The position numbers and the translations under genes were made by a program. Positions 19,465 to 29,069 of a stretch of DNA of 64,000 nt are shown one piece after another. Below the pieces are notes generated by a model that saw only the letters and a program-made list of their open reading frames with translations, was not told the DNA's origin and did not search any database. Each line of letters opens with the position of its first letter. Position 1 is the stretch's first letter. The stretch is taken from the NCBI GenBank assembly GCA_021108375.1, contig JAIORA010000048.1, forward strand, positions 93,785 to 157,784, read 5' to 3'. Source of the stretch: Anaerohalosphaeraceae bacterium. Lineage in GTDB: Bacteria; Planctomycetota; Phycisphaerae; Sedimentisphaerales; UBA12454.

Positions 19465-20340
19465 TTATTTTTTTATATAAACAATATGCTCAAAACGCCT
19501 GCCATTTTTGAAGATTCCCTGCGAATCGTAAATCGTGAATGAAAACTTTATCGCATCAATGTTAGCGGTGTCAGTCGGAAAAGTTACTATCGGAAAGACA
19601 GCAAACGGCGGCAATATCTCACCCCACCAATACGTTATATTGCTGCTTACTTCCGCATCGTCCGGCCACCAGATGATTTCACCGGTAATACCATCTATGC
19701 CATCTTCTATCTCAATCGTAAAATCATCGACACCAGCCGCAAAATACATCGGGTATTCGTTATTAATACTGGGGTCAACAGCAGGCCGGGTAAGCCATTT
19801 TCCCGTCGTGACAGTCTTGCCGCCTCTAAACTCTTTCTGCTGGTCAAGCAATGAACCTGAATCGTATTCTGCCTCTGTCACAAGCTGAATCGGCAATAAT
19901 GGGTCAGCACCGAGTATAGTCTGCCGCCTTGCCAAAATCTTTATTTCCCTGTCATCCTGGACTGTGGAATCAAAAGTCGGAACCTGAGCCTGCCCGTAAT
20001 ATATTCTCGCAAAATTTCCATTAACGATATTGCCGCTGTAACTATTGGTCGTCTCAAATTGCCCGGCAGAGAAAAACGCTATACTGTCAGCCCGAACTTC
20101 GTCGCTGCCATTTGTGGCTTTGTAAAATTCTACAACAATAGGGCTGTCCTCGTACCAGCCGGCGAAATCAGAATTGAGCTGGTCAACTATCGCCCGCAGA
20201 GTCCGCATAACCTCAGCGGTGGCCATCGCCTGTCGCTGGGCCTGGAGCGAATAGCTGAATATCGTGCCAGAGGCAAGTAATACTGCCGCTAACAGCCCCA
20301 TCGCCACCAACAACTCAGTTATAGTAAACGCCTTTCTCAT
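19465..20340 (-). CDS. GspJ-like minor pseudopilin
   Basis: 291 residues from the ATG at 20338-20340, preceded by AGGAAAG. The prepilin signal is minimal, MRKA then FTITELLVAMG, with alanine at the -1 position and Glu5 present. After the hydrophobic helix come RQAMATAEVMRTLRAIVDQLNSDFAGW and a beta-rich globular part, the pattern of GspJ. In type II systems J joins I and K at the pseudopilus tip; the adjacent K-like and I-like genes fit that. Co-transcribed on the minus strand. Confidence 0.78.
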   Translation of the reverse strand: MRKAFTITELLVAMGLLAAVLLASGTIFSYSLQAQRQAMATAEVMRTLRAIVDQLNSDFAGWYEDSPIVVEFYKATNGSDEVRADSIAFFSAGQFETTNSYSGNIVNGNFARIYYGQAQVPTFDSTVQDDREIKILARRQTILGADPLLPIQLVTEAEYDSGSLLDQQKEFRGGKTVTTGKWLTRPAVDPSINNEYPMYFAAGVDDFTIEIEDGIDGITGEIIWWPDDAEVSSNITYWWGEILPPFAVFPIVTFPTDTANIDAIKFSFTIYDSQGIFKNGRRFEHIVYIKK

Positions 20341-20390
20341 CTCTATACTTTCCTTAGCCCGGCACAAAAGCCGGCGACTGTGTCCTTATT

Positions 20391-21137
20391 TTAAAACTTT
20401 ATTATCCTCTGAAAAACCCCAACATCCGGATTAGCTCCGGTCGCGGTCGTAACACCCCCAACCCCATCAGGCGGACGCAAAAACCTTATATCCGTAGAAG
20501 TCGGCATATCTGTTTCCCAATCTCTGTCAAGAGTGAGAACCGTACCATCTCGTTTAACAACACGATAGAGCCTGCCGGTAGTGGCCTCTATAATCGTGGT
20601 TGGTGGATTTATAAACGGCCCCAAACTGCCGGTCGTAATCTCATTAAAACCAGCCACAGCGGTAGTAACATTTGTCGTGTAAAAAATGGGATAATTACCA
20701 CTGCCGTAAGTATTTGCGACCGCTTTTTTCCTGCCAACAAAAATTGTAACCTGAACACTTGTTTCATCAATATCATTTACAAGTTTTCTGCAGATTCCGC
20801 TCCAGTAATACTGCGAATTTCCACTGGCCAGGTCAACAGAGGGATAAGCAAACTCGCTATCATCAAATGGCAGGTTCAGATATAACCTCAGATATTGACA
20901 TCCCATACCAGGAGCACTGTCGCTCTGCAATCTCACGATATCAAGGCCGCGAAGCTGAACTTTCGCAAACGCCTCATCGGCGACAATAGCCGCCATCGTC
21001 CGCTCGACAGAAATGGTCGTAAAATGAATACCAAGCGGAAACATCGTCGCTACCAGCAGCAACCCGACCGTCAAAATCCCGACAGCCATCAGCACCTCGG
21101 TAAGCGAAAAACCGTTATGTCTCAATTTTCGTTTCAT
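20391..21137 (-). CDS. GspI/PilV-like minor pseudopilin
   Basis: 248 residues. The prepilin signal MKRKLRHNG is cleaved before FSLTEVLMAVGILTVGLLLVATMFP, whose MAVGI run is typical of GspI and PilV. The helix continues as TTISVERTMAAIVADEAFAKVQ. The globular part is larger than that of standard GspI (~120 residues). It lies between the J-like and H-like genes; only 4 bases separate it from the stop of the upstream gene, suggesting coupled translation. Confidence 0.78.
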   Translation of the reverse strand: MKRKLRHNGFSLTEVLMAVGILTVGLLLVATMFPLGIHFTTISVERTMAAIVADEAFAKVQLRGLDIVRLQSDSAPGMGCQYLRLYLNLPFDDSEFAYPSVDLASGNSQYYWSGICRKLVNDIDETSVQVTIFVGRKKAVANTYGSGNYPIFYTTNVTTAVAGFNEITTGSLGPFINPPTTIIEATTGRLYRVVKRDGTVLTLDRDWETDMPTSTDIRFLRPPDGVGGVTTATGANPDVGVFQRIIKF

Positions 21138-21141
21138 ATTT

Positions 21142-22002
21142 TTACTTTTTATCTATTATTGTGCCAGTGTAAGGATTTACACGGCGAGTTTTCAGATTTA
21201 TTAGATACGAAGAATACGCTGTGCCGCTATTGTAAAATTTCGCAAATTCTTTCCGTGAATAAATCATAAGTTCGCGTCTACTCAGCTCTTCGGAATCATC
21301 CTGAACAAACATCCCTACCGGTGGATTTGAGCTAATATTATCTCTGGTGTTAAAAATAGTATCGTTACTCCCATTGGTCGTCTTGCCATCTTTATTACGC
21401 ATCTGAGCGGTTGTCATTACAAGCTTTCCCGATGGCGAAAAAACTATTGAAAAACTCGTCTCAGCGGTCATATCATTATTAGCACTTATATCGGCATCAG
21501 ACGATATATTATTGACATCCATAATACCAATATTGGCTGGCAGCTTTATTGGCTTTTTACCTTCGATAGCTCGAAAGCAATCCTTATCATTACCCATAGT
21601 TTTTTCATCCTCATGAATTATATAAATCATATATTGGTCACGATTCAGCGGGTCATTTTCTACGCCATTAGCGTCAGCAGCTTTTTGAAACCGTATGCCT
21701 GCATACCTGCGGCTGCTGATTGCCATCGCACGCGCGCTGGACAATGCCGATTCGACCATACTTAGCGTGCCGGTAGAGTCGTAAGACCTCTGCACCGCGT
21801 TAATAGCAGGGATAGCAATGCCGATAAGCGATGCGACAATAACGGTAACAACCAGCATCTCGACCAGCGTAAAACCGCCCTTTTGTTTAACGCAAAAATG
21901 GTCAGTCCCCACCCCCTGAGCAGGGACTAACCTATCACTGCTTCGGCTATCAGGCCGGAAGGTTTTTTCTGATTCAACAAATTGTTTCTGTTCAGTTTCC
22001 AT
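21142..22002 (-). CDS. GspH/FimT-like pseudopilin with a long leader
   Basis: 286 residues. The processing site is KGG then FTLVEMLVVTVIVASLIGIAIP, followed by the FimT/GspH pattern SMVESALSSARAMAISSRRYAGIRFQ. The leader before the cleavage site is unusually long (~43 residues; typical prepilins have 6-15) because the only ATG with an open frame is at 22000-22002. A non-ATG start nearer the signal is possible. H-type pilins make up part of the pseudopilus shaft or tip. Confidence 0.75.
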   Translation of the reverse strand: METEQKQFVESEKTFRPDSRSSDRLVPAQGVGTDHFCVKQKGGFTLVEMLVVTVIVASLIGIAIPAINAVQRSYDSTGTLSMVESALSSARAMAISSRRYAGIRFQKAADANGVENDPLNRDQYMIYIIHEDEKTMGNDKDCFRAIEGKKPIKLPANIGIMDVNNISSDADISANNDMTAETSFSIVFSPSGKLVMTTAQMRNKDGKTTNGSNDTIFNTRDNISSNPPVGMFVQDDSEELSRRELMIYSRKEFAKFYNSGTAYSSYLINLKTRRVNPYTGTIIDKK

Positions 22003-22017
22003 TCTATCTTCTGTCTT

Positions 22018-22506
22018 CTACCTGTTCGTTATATCGTCTTGCTTTTGTTCAGCAGTACTGGAATTCGCATCCGGCCCGCTCGACCAGACCAGCGGAAAGT
22101 TATCTTCATTTGCCTTGGAATAGCTGTAATACAGTTCTTGGCCCCACGGGTCAATAATTTCAAGGATACCATCACCATCTACATTGATAACCAATGTCGA
22201 ATCTAATTCATCAATGGCTTTTTTCGCCTGCGGTACGAGCGAGAGTCGGTAATATATTTCTTCAATATCCGAATCGCAATTGGGAGAATAGCCACCAGCC
22301 AAATCATAAAACTTTCCGTGAAAATCATAGTACTGCTCAAGGGCGGTATCTATAATTACTAATTGGGCTTTTGCCATATCAAGTTTTGCACGCTTATCTA
22401 CGGACTGACTGAGAGAAAAAATCCCTGCCGCAAGGATAGCGATTACCACTACCGTTACCAGAATTTCCACTATCGTAAAACCGAATTGGCTGTGTAAGTT
22501 TCTCAT
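22018..22506 (-). CDS. GspG/PilA-like pseudopilin (probable major subunit)
   Basis: 162 residues from the ATG at 22504-22506; GGAAAG lies just before it, though an in-frame GTG at 22524 abuts the previous stop. The signal is MRNLHSQFG then FTIVEILVTVVVIAILAAG, with Glu5. The mature part has KAQLVIIDTALEQYYDFHGKF and ends in a DPWGQELYYSYS turn with WSSGPDANS, the GspG-type calcium-site region. It is the shortest of the seven pilins and the best candidate for the main pseudopilus subunit. Confidence 0.82.
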   Translation of the reverse strand: MRNLHSQFGFTIVEILVTVVVIAILAAGIFSLSQSVDKRAKLDMAKAQLVIIDTALEQYYDFHGKFYDLAGGYSPNCDSDIEEIYYRLSLVPQAKKAIDELDSTLVINVDGDGILEIIDPWGQELYYSYSKANEDNFPLVWSSGPDANSSTAEQKQDDITNR

Positions 22507-22524
22507 TTTACTTTCCATCAACAC

Positions 22525-23367
22525 TTATAGATTAGGAGTAAAATTGCATATATCGTCAGTCGTGCCGTAATAGCCATCGGCCCCGGCTGAAATCAGCAGA
22601 AAACTATCCGGCCGAACAGGCCTTACGGGTGTTGTAACTATCGGGTCTGTTATAAAGGGATAAAAATTAACCGCCATTTTGGACGCGTAAGTTACCGTAT
22701 CATCCTTAAGAGTACGGTCATTGAGGATATTCCGATTATCATTATAGTTATAAATACTACCTGTCGGGCCGCTTGCAATATCAGTTTTACTGGTATCGGC
22801 CTTGTAATACAGTATCGGCGTACCAACCTTTGTATTGACTATGCCGTTAGCCGTAGTAATGTCCCTTTTAGCAACCTTGAAAACATCGCAAATGAGATAC
22901 CTCGCAGTAATTACCGAACTACCATCGATGAATATCTCAGTGCCTTGAAAAACGTCGATATTTGTACGCTCAAGATAAGGCCCACGTCTGGCCAAAATGT
23001 TATTATTGTCACTGGAGTCATACACACCAAGAGGGTCCCCATCTTTGAATTCCGTATCGGGATGTACGCCGAGCAGGTCATAACCAAACATCGCCTCGGC
23101 AAGCGTTTGTGCGCCGGTATAGATATAATCACTGTTAAAACCGTGCGAAGGCGGGTAATCGCCGAAATCGTTTTTGAAAAGGTCAAGGCCAACTCCGATA
23201 CTCTGAATCTGAGCTTTTTGCTTCGTGTTGTTTGCCATTTTTTTCACCTGTATAAGCGCAGGAAGCAGTACGCCAACCAATATCGCTATCACCGAAATGA
23301 CTGTTATCAGCTCAACAACCGTGAATGCCTTTTTGTTTCTGTTCTTATTTTTGGCTTCAGTTTTCAT
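22525..23367 (-). CDS. Pseudopilin, paralogue of the neighbouring one (copy A)
   Basis: 280 residues; AAGGCG precedes the ATG. Signal MKTEAKNKNRNKKA, then FTVVELITVISVIAILVGVLLP. The mature part has TKQKAQIQSIGVGLDLFKNDFGDYPPS and ends SAGADGYYGTTDDICNF, a GspG-like fold with a long insertion. It matches the next gene upstream (23478-24371) along its whole length, including HxxTLAEAMFGYDLLG versus AQHLAAALIGRDYQG, so the two arose by tandem duplication. It overlaps nothing; its stop abuts the next frame. Confidence 0.8.
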   Translation of the reverse strand: MKTEAKNKNRNKKAFTVVELITVISVIAILVGVLLPALIQVKKMANNTKQKAQIQSIGVGLDLFKNDFGDYPPSHGFNSDYIYTGAQTLAEAMFGYDLLGVHPDTEFKDGDPLGVYDSSDNNNILARRGPYLERTNIDVFQGTEIFIDGSSVITARYLICDVFKVAKRDITTANGIVNTKVGTPILYYKADTSKTDIASGPTGSIYNYNDNRNILNDRTLKDDTVTYASKMAVNFYPFITDPIVTTPVRPVRPDSFLLISAGADGYYGTTDDICNFTPNL

Positions 23368-23440
23368 ATTTTTACGCCTTTTATTTCTAACACCTTAAAA
23401 AACTTTTAAGACTTGAGCCAGGCATCACAAATGACTCTGT

Positions 23441-23464
23441 CATTCCCACGAAAGCGGGAATCCA
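23441..23464 (+). repeat. Dispersed hairpin repeat with GAAA loop (CCC-type)
   Basis: ATTCCC and GGGAAT arms around a GAAA loop, preceded by TC and followed by CCA. It sits between the two paralogous pilin genes. Other copies: 29481, 32798, 55793, 55913, 56080 and, reversed, 59010. Confidence 0.85.
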
Positions 23465-23477
23465 TTTTTAAATCTGC

Positions 23478-24371
23478 CTATTCACTGAAATTATAAATAT
23501 CATCACTATTGCCATATACACCATCGTGCCCGGCAGATATAAGCAAATAAGATGTCTGATTGCAAGGTCGGTCTACACCTGTAATCTTCAAATTTCTAAT
23601 TGCATCATAAAACTCTGCTCTATCATAAGCCCCGCCAGTATCTTGATAGTGCAAAACAGCCGGATCTTTAACTGTTCCACAAGCCAGCAAATCCTCATTA
23701 TCAAGGACGTTATAGATAAAGTCCGCCGGGCCATAGGAACCAGCCGTTGCATTACCTGCTGCGGGATAAATTGTCGAACTGGTATTAGCCTTAAAGTACA
23801 ATATCGGCGAGCCAGCCTTTAGCACCTTACTGCCAATACTGACCCTTTTAACGCGATAAGCATCAGTAAGAACCGGAGCAGGCCTATTTCCGTCATAGAC
23901 GGTTTTTGTATCTGCGTAAAGCTGATACATCTGATAAGCCTCGGTATTTTCTGCGTTCAGGTAAGGCCCTTTCCTGCGGTCAATACTATCGGCGATCTCT
24001 TCGTCAGAGGACTGGTCATCAGCATATATTATATTGTCATTTTCTTCACCTTTAGCATCTCCTACGCTCAGCGGGTCGTATCCCTGATAATCCCTGCCGA
24101 TTAAAGCCGCCGCCAAATGCTGAGCACCTACAGTCACGCCATTGTTACCACTGCCTATCGCCGTCGAATCCGGATACTCTTCCATTTCGCTGTTGAACAT
24201 ATCCAGCGATATGGAAATACTGTGGAACTGAGCCTTTTGCTTTGTGTCGGTGGCTATAATGCGAACCTTTTGCAGAGCTGGCGCGAGCAGGCCGATAAGA
24301 ATCGCAATTACACCCATAACCGTTAGAAGTTCTACAATTGTAAATCCAAATTTTCTGTTTTTCATTTTCAT
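23478..24371 (-). CDS. Pseudopilin, paralogue of the neighbouring one (copy B)
   Basis: 297 residues; AAAGGCAAT precedes the ATG. Signal MKMKNRKFG, then FTIVELLTVMGVIAILIGLLAP. The mature part TKQKAQFHSISISLDMFNSEMEEYP and the ending SAGHDGVYGNSDDIYNF mirror copy A. Cleavage is after glycine here but after alanine in copy A. It is the first pilin gene after pilC in the operon. Both copies have the GspG-like C-terminal Gly-Asp-rich motif, so they may be alternative shaft subunits. Confidence 0.8.
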   Translation of the reverse strand: MKMKNRKFGFTIVELLTVMGVIAILIGLLAPALQKVRIIATDTKQKAQFHSISISLDMFNSEMEEYPDSTAIGSGNNGVTVGAQHLAAALIGRDYQGYDPLSVGDAKGEENDNIIYADDQSSDEEIADSIDRRKGPYLNAENTEAYQMYQLYADTKTVYDGNRPAPVLTDAYRVKRVSIGSKVLKAGSPILYFKANTSSTIYPAAGNATAGSYGPADFIYNVLDNEDLLACGTVKDPAVLHYQDTGGAYDRAEFYDAIRNLKITGVDRPCNQTSYLLISAGHDGVYGNSDDIYNFSE

Positions 24372-24420
24372 TTTTTATTGCCTTTCAAAATTCCAGGTTC
24401 TATTTTCTATCTTCTGTCCG

Positions 24421-25668
24421 TTACATTAAGGACGTAATAATCTTTACAATCGGCAGGAATATAGCCAGAACGATTGTTCCGACAATAGCACCGAGTACGA
24501 GAATCATAATCGGCTCAAGCAGACTCATCAGCGAAGCGACCAAAACATCGACATCTTCATCGAAATTGTTAGCGATTTTTATAAGCATTTTGTCGATATC
24601 GCCAGTCTCTTCGCCAACATCAATCATATTCACGATAAGGCCATCAACGGTTTTGCTCTGCTTAAGAGGATTGGCAAAGGTATCGCCCTGCCGAATCGAG
24701 CTGTGTACTTTGCGGAGCATATTCGAATAAACCTCGTTGCCTGCCGTCTCTGCGGTAATGTTAATTGCTTCGAGAATCGGAACACCCGCACTGATAAGTG
24801 TACCCAGCGTTCTTGTCCAGCGGGCAACGGAAGTTTTGTAAACAAGGGTCCCGACTGCGGGCATCTTGAGATTTATCGTATCCAGTACGAGCCTGCCCGT
24901 TGTAAACTGCCTTATCCCTCTTATCATAAATACATACCCAAATGGAACTGCCAGCATCACAGCCCAGCCCCACTGAAAAGCTATCCAGTTACTGGCAGCA
25001 ACCAGCCCTCTTGTAAGGCCGGGCAAATCTCCGCCGGTCATCTCAGCCAGAATGGTACTGAATTTCGGAATAACCACAATCATCAGGCCCATAACGATTG
25101 CAAAAGCCGCAAAAAGAACAACGACAGGATAAACCATTGCGCCTTTGATTTTAGCTCTAAGACGCTGTGCCTTCTCCATAAAGTCCGCCAGGCGAGCGAG
25201 AATTACATCCAGCACGCCGCCAACTTCGCCGGCAGCAACCATATTAACGAACAGCCTGTTAAATGTTCTGGGATATTTGCCCAGTGCCTCCGAAAGCGTT
25301 GAGCCGCTTTCAATATCATCAGAGACGTAGCCGATAACGCGTTTGAATGTGCCGGGCTTTTGCTGCTCTTCGAGAATACGCAGCGACCGAAGGATCGGCA
25401 AACCTGCATCCTGCAACGTCGAAAGCTGGCGGGCAAACTGTGTCAACAGCTTGATTCTCACCTTGCCTCCAGAGCCTCGACGAGAACGAACACGCGTAGC
25501 GGTTGCGCCTTTCTTCTGTCGGATGCCGCCTTTAGCCTTGGGGGGCTTGGTCGGATAATAGCCCATATTACGAATCTTGCTCAGGGCCTCTTCACCGCTT
25601 AAGGCCTCTACATTACCTTTTACTTCCTGGCCGTTTGAATCCAGAGCTTCGTATTGAAAAACCGGCAT
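24421..25668 (-). CDS. Inner-membrane platform protein PilC/GspF
   Basis: 415 residues. It starts MPVFQYEALDSNGQEVKGNVEA, the standard GspF/PilC opening, then a basic linker, then two T2SSF domains. The first has LLTQFARQLSTLQDAGLPILRSLRILEEQ and the second TRTLGTLISAGVPILEAI...VNMIDVGEETGDIDKML. There are three membrane helices. It anchors the assembly ATPase at the membrane and couples it to pilin insertion. AAAGGG precedes the start. It follows the gspE-like gene with an 82-base gap and precedes the pilins. Confidence 0.95.
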   Translation of the reverse strand: MPVFQYEALDSNGQEVKGNVEALSGEEALSKIRNMGYYPTKPPKAKGGIRQKKGATATRVRSRRGSGGKVRIKLLTQFARQLSTLQDAGLPILRSLRILEEQQKPGTFKRVIGYVSDDIESGSTLSEALGKYPRTFNRLFVNMVAAGEVGGVLDVILARLADFMEKAQRLRAKIKGAMVYPVVVLFAAFAIVMGLMIVVIPKFSTILAEMTGGDLPGLTRGLVAASNWIAFQWGWAVMLAVPFGYVFMIRGIRQFTTGRLVLDTINLKMPAVGTLVYKTSVARWTRTLGTLISAGVPILEAINITAETAGNEVYSNMLRKVHSSIRQGDTFANPLKQSKTVDGLIVNMIDVGEETGDIDKMLIKIANNFDEDVDVLVASLMSLLEPIMILVLGAIVGTIVLAIFLPIVKIITSLM

Positions 25669-25750
25669 CTTATTACCCTTTCAACTACTTCCTGTATCAA
25701 TTAGTCTCAGCCCAAAGGCCGAATCCTAAACTCATAACTCATAACTATTT

Positions 25751-27502
25751 CTACTGTTCCTCAGCGATTGTTTCTTTAACCACTTCCTCTATCGTTGTGA
25801 TTCCGTCATATATCGCGTGCAGCCCCTTTTCGCGGAGAAGTCTCATTCCGGTCTTTTTCGCTGCCGACCGAAGCACATTAGTCGAGGCGTGGTTCATAAC
25901 CAATTCTCGCATCTCATCGTTAAAACTCATTATCTCATAAATGCCAAGCCTGCCGCGATAACCGGTATTATTGCACTGGTCGCAGCCCTTGCCGTAATAA
26001 AACGACTTGCCCTTAACATCATCGAGGGTAAGGCCTAACTCCATCAACTGCTCTTCGCCAGGCTCGTAAGGCTCTTTGCAATTTGCACATATCTTTCTCA
26101 CTAAACGCTGAGCAACAACACCTTCCACCGTTGCGGTTATAAGGAACGGCTCAAGTCCCAAATCCAAAAGCCTCGCGACAACACTGGGAGCATCGTTTGT
26201 ATGCAGCGTTGTGAAAACCAGATGGCCCGTAAGCGATGCCTGCGCAGCAATCTCAGCGGTTTCAAGGTCTCGAATTTCACCAACTAAGATAACATCCGGG
26301 TCCTGACGCAAAATCGACCTGAGACACTTGGCAAAGGTCAGCCCAATCTCCGGCTGCATCTGCACCTGGATAAGGCCGTCAATATCATATTCGACCGGGT
26401 CTTCGGTCGTAATCAGCTTCCTGTCAATAGTGTTTAGCTCTTTCAGTGCCGAGTACAGCGTTGTGGTTTTGCCGCTGCCGGTAGGCCCGGTTACAATAAC
26501 GACACCGTTTGGCCTGCGAATAAGCTGGCTAACGATACCGATATCTTCCGCGTCAAGCCCAAGGTTTTCGAGCTTTAAATCGACCTGGCTTCTGTCAAGA
26601 ACACGAAGCACAACGCTTTCGCCGAACATTGTCGGCAATATACTCACACGCAAATCAACCTGATGCCCCTGCACCGTCAATGGGATACGACCATCCTGCG
26701 GCAGACGACGCTCAGCAATATCGAGGTTGGCCATAACTTTGATTCGAGAGCTAAGCGCCACCGAAATATGCCTTGGCGGAGGAACCATCTCGTACAAAAC
26801 ACCATCTATCCGATAACGCATTTTGAATTCTTCCTCGAAAGGCTCAAAATGAATATCGGATGCCTTATCACGAATCGCCTGAAGCAAAACAAGATTGAGA
26901 AGTTTCCTTACAGGATTGGAATCGGCAAGCTCCTGAAGCTCATCAAGGTCGATACTCTGGTCTCTGCCCTGAAATTCTGAAAGAAAATCATCCCCTTCAA
27001 GCGCGCCGATAAGGTCGTTAATACTCTCGTCGTCTTCCGAATAATATCTTTCAAGCAATTCACTGATATCGCTCGGCATCGCAACCTTGGCATTAACAGT
27101 AAAGCCCATCAAGGTAGTCAAATCATCGGTTGCCTTAAAATTATCAGGGCTGTCAATAGCAATCGTCATAGTCTTTTTATCTTTGTCATACTCAATCGGA
27201 ACTGCGCGATAAGTGGTTGCCATCTGCGATGAAACCTGCTCGATTATCTCTTTTGAAATTTCCGCACCAGCCAAATCCACAAATTCCATCCCCCTCTGAG
27301 CGGCAAGAGCTACCCTGAGCTGCTTTTCGTCTATGAAGCCAAGCTCAACCATTATCTCGCCTATCAGTTTTTTCTCTGCGCTTTTGCCCTGAACAGAAAG
27401 ACACTGATGAACTTTTTCTCTGGTAAGAATCCCCATCTTAATAAGGATTCTTCCGAGATGCCTGCCCCGCAACTGCTCAATCGGAACATTTCTTTTAGCC
27501 AT
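25751..27502 (-). CDS. Assembly ATPase PilB/GspE (copy 1)
   Basis: 583 residues from the ATG at 27500-27502 (GGAG seven bases before). An N-terminal MshEN-type domain (RHLGRILIKMGILTREKVHQ) precedes the ATPase core: Walker A GPTGSGKTTTLYSAL, Asp box TTEDPVEYDIDG, Walker B VILVGEIRDLETAEIA, and the zinc-binding pairs CANC...CDQC. It powers extension of the pseudopilus. The direct neighbours pilC and pilins make this the cognate motor. The order matches the GspE-GspF core of type II systems. Confidence 0.95.
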   Translation of the reverse strand: MAKRNVPIEQLRGRHLGRILIKMGILTREKVHQCLSVQGKSAEKKLIGEIMVELGFIDEKQLRVALAAQRGMEFVDLAGAEISKEIIEQVSSQMATTYRAVPIEYDKDKKTMTIAIDSPDNFKATDDLTTLMGFTVNAKVAMPSDISELLERYYSEDDESINDLIGALEGDDFLSEFQGRDQSIDLDELQELADSNPVRKLLNLVLLQAIRDKASDIHFEPFEEEFKMRYRIDGVLYEMVPPPRHISVALSSRIKVMANLDIAERRLPQDGRIPLTVQGHQVDLRVSILPTMFGESVVLRVLDRSQVDLKLENLGLDAEDIGIVSQLIRRPNGVVIVTGPTGSGKTTTLYSALKELNTIDRKLITTEDPVEYDIDGLIQVQMQPEIGLTFAKCLRSILRQDPDVILVGEIRDLETAEIAAQASLTGHLVFTTLHTNDAPSVVARLLDLGLEPFLITATVEGVVAQRLVRKICANCKEPYEPGEEQLMELGLTLDDVKGKSFYYGKGCDQCNNTGYRGRLGIYEIMSFNDEMRELVMNHASTNVLRSAAKKTGMRLLREKGLHAIYDGITTIEEVVKETIAEEQ

Positions 27503-27929
27503 TTTCAAACTCCATCTCTAAATTAGAAATCATACACCTTGTAACTTAGATTTCTCTCTCTAATATACTATACGCACATAAACTCATATAAAAAAGGAAA
27601 TTATGCGTAAGACATCTGGTTTTTGCACTTTCTCAGACAAATTAAGTCCTTAATTGTTCTGTTGATATATACTAAATCGGCAAAATAAGTATGCTGCTGA
27701 AGGTATTTAAGGACTTAAGGAACAACAACTAAAGGTCTTTGTTGCGAATGACCGGGAAACAATCAAATAACAGGACAAAAAGAAGCGGAATATCAACGAT
27801 TCTCATTTGACTTTCAGAGCATTTTTATAAGACATTGCCATTTAGCCCTGCCTTTCCAAAGGCCGGGTCATTTCGATGTTGAATGTTAAACGTTCGATTG
27901 TTCGATGTTTTCGTTTTTCGTCATTCCCC
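27503..27929. other. 427-base gap with an inverted repeat and a TAGCCC hairpin
   Basis: No gene. TTAAGTCCTTAA near 27646 and TTAAGGACTTAA near 27709 form a 12-base inverted repeat about 50 bases apart. 27842-27868 is a TAGCCC-type hairpin (GCCTTT/AAAGGC). The sequence around 27873-27915 repeats TTCGATGTT-like words. The stretch could hold the promoter of the pilB-to-gspK operon, but I see no clear -35/-10 pair. Confidence 0.6.
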
Positions 27930-29069
27930 TTACTGGTCCGAATCCCCCAGTACCGGCCCTAAGTTGTCAAGCTGCCTGCGCATATCCTCGTTTCTTCCTC
28001 CCAATTTCTCCTCGGCTTTTTCAAGACACGCAGCCGGCTGTCTTGCCTTGTCGAGCATTTCTTCCAGCGATATCTTGTCAGCGTCATACAATTTCCAGAG
28101 ATGGTCATCAAGTAGCTGCATACCAAGGCTTTTACCCGTCTGAATACTTGATTCTATACGATACGTCTTGTTTTCCCGTATAAGGTTAGCAATTGCCGGC
28201 GTAACAACCATAAATTCATAGGCCGCCACACGGCCTTTACCGGTTTTAAGCGGACAAAGCGCCTGGCTGAGAACCGCTATCAGATTAGTACTGAGCTGTA
28301 CACGAATCTGCTCCTGCTGGTCAACGGGAAAGGCATCTATTATTCGGCTTATCGTCCCCTGGCAACCTGTGGTATGCAGAGTTCCGAAGACAAGGTGTCC
28401 GGTTTCAGCAGCACTTACCGCATTTTCCATTGTCTCAAGGTCGCGAAGCTCACCGACCAAAATTACATCAGGGTCCTGACGCAGCGCCCTTCTCAAAGCC
28501 TCAGCAAATGTCGGCACATCAAGCCCGACTTCCCTCTGATTTATAATGGATTTTTTGTGCTGATGATAATACTCAATAGGCTCTTCAACGGTAATGATAT
28601 GCCTATCAAGATTTTCATTGATATAATTAATCATACTGGCCAGCGTAGTGGTCTTGCCGCTGCCGGTAGGGCCGGTAACAAGAAAAAGTCCTCTCGGTCG
28701 CCTGCACAATGCGGCGCAAACTTTCGGCAAACCAATCTTCTGAAACGAAAGCAGTTCAGTGGGTATCAGCCTTAATACCATCGTGATATTACTTTTTTGC
28801 CGGAAAATTGCTGTACGAAACCTGCCCGCATCACCGAACGCGAAACCAAAGTCCGTTCCGCCGTGCTCCTGCAATTCCTGCTGATTCTTTTCGGGCGTAA
28901 TACTCTTCATCAGGCTCGTTGTATCTTCCGGGCCGAGAATTTTAGTCTCAAGCGCCCTCAATCTGCCGTGTATCCTGAGTATCGGCGGCCTGCCAACGGT
29001 CAAATGAAGGTCCGAACCGCCCATCTTGATACAAGCCTCTAACAGTCTGTCAATATGTACCGTAGCCAT
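27930..29069 (-). CDS. pilT: Twitching ATPase PilT
   Basis: 379 residues. The PilT features are ASDLHLT-like GGSDLHLTVGRPP near the N-terminus, Walker A GPTGSGKTTTLASM, Asp box TVEEPIEYYH, Walker B VILVGELRDLETMENA, the His box HLVFGTLHTTG, and AIRNL-like C-terminal AIANLIRENKTYRIESSI. PilT depolymerises pili for retraction. Its presence beside gspE-like genes suggests the filament is a true retractile pilus, not a fixed secretion pseudopilus. Confidence 0.95.
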   Translation of the reverse strand: MATVHIDRLLEACIKMGGSDLHLTVGRPPILRIHGRLRALETKILGPEDTTSLMKSITPEKNQQELQEHGGTDFGFAFGDAGRFRTAIFRQKSNITMVLRLIPTELLSFQKIGLPKVCAALCRRPRGLFLVTGPTGSGKTTTLASMINYINENLDRHIITVEEPIEYYHQHKKSIINQREVGLDVPTFAEALRRALRQDPDVILVGELRDLETMENAVSAAETGHLVFGTLHTTGCQGTISRIIDAFPVDQQEQIRVQLSTNLIAVLSQALCPLKTGKGRVAAYEFMVVTPAIANLIRENKTYRIESSIQTGKSLGMQLLDDHLWKLYDADKISLEEMLDKARQPAACLEKAEEKLGGRNEDMRRQLDNLGPVLGDSDQ

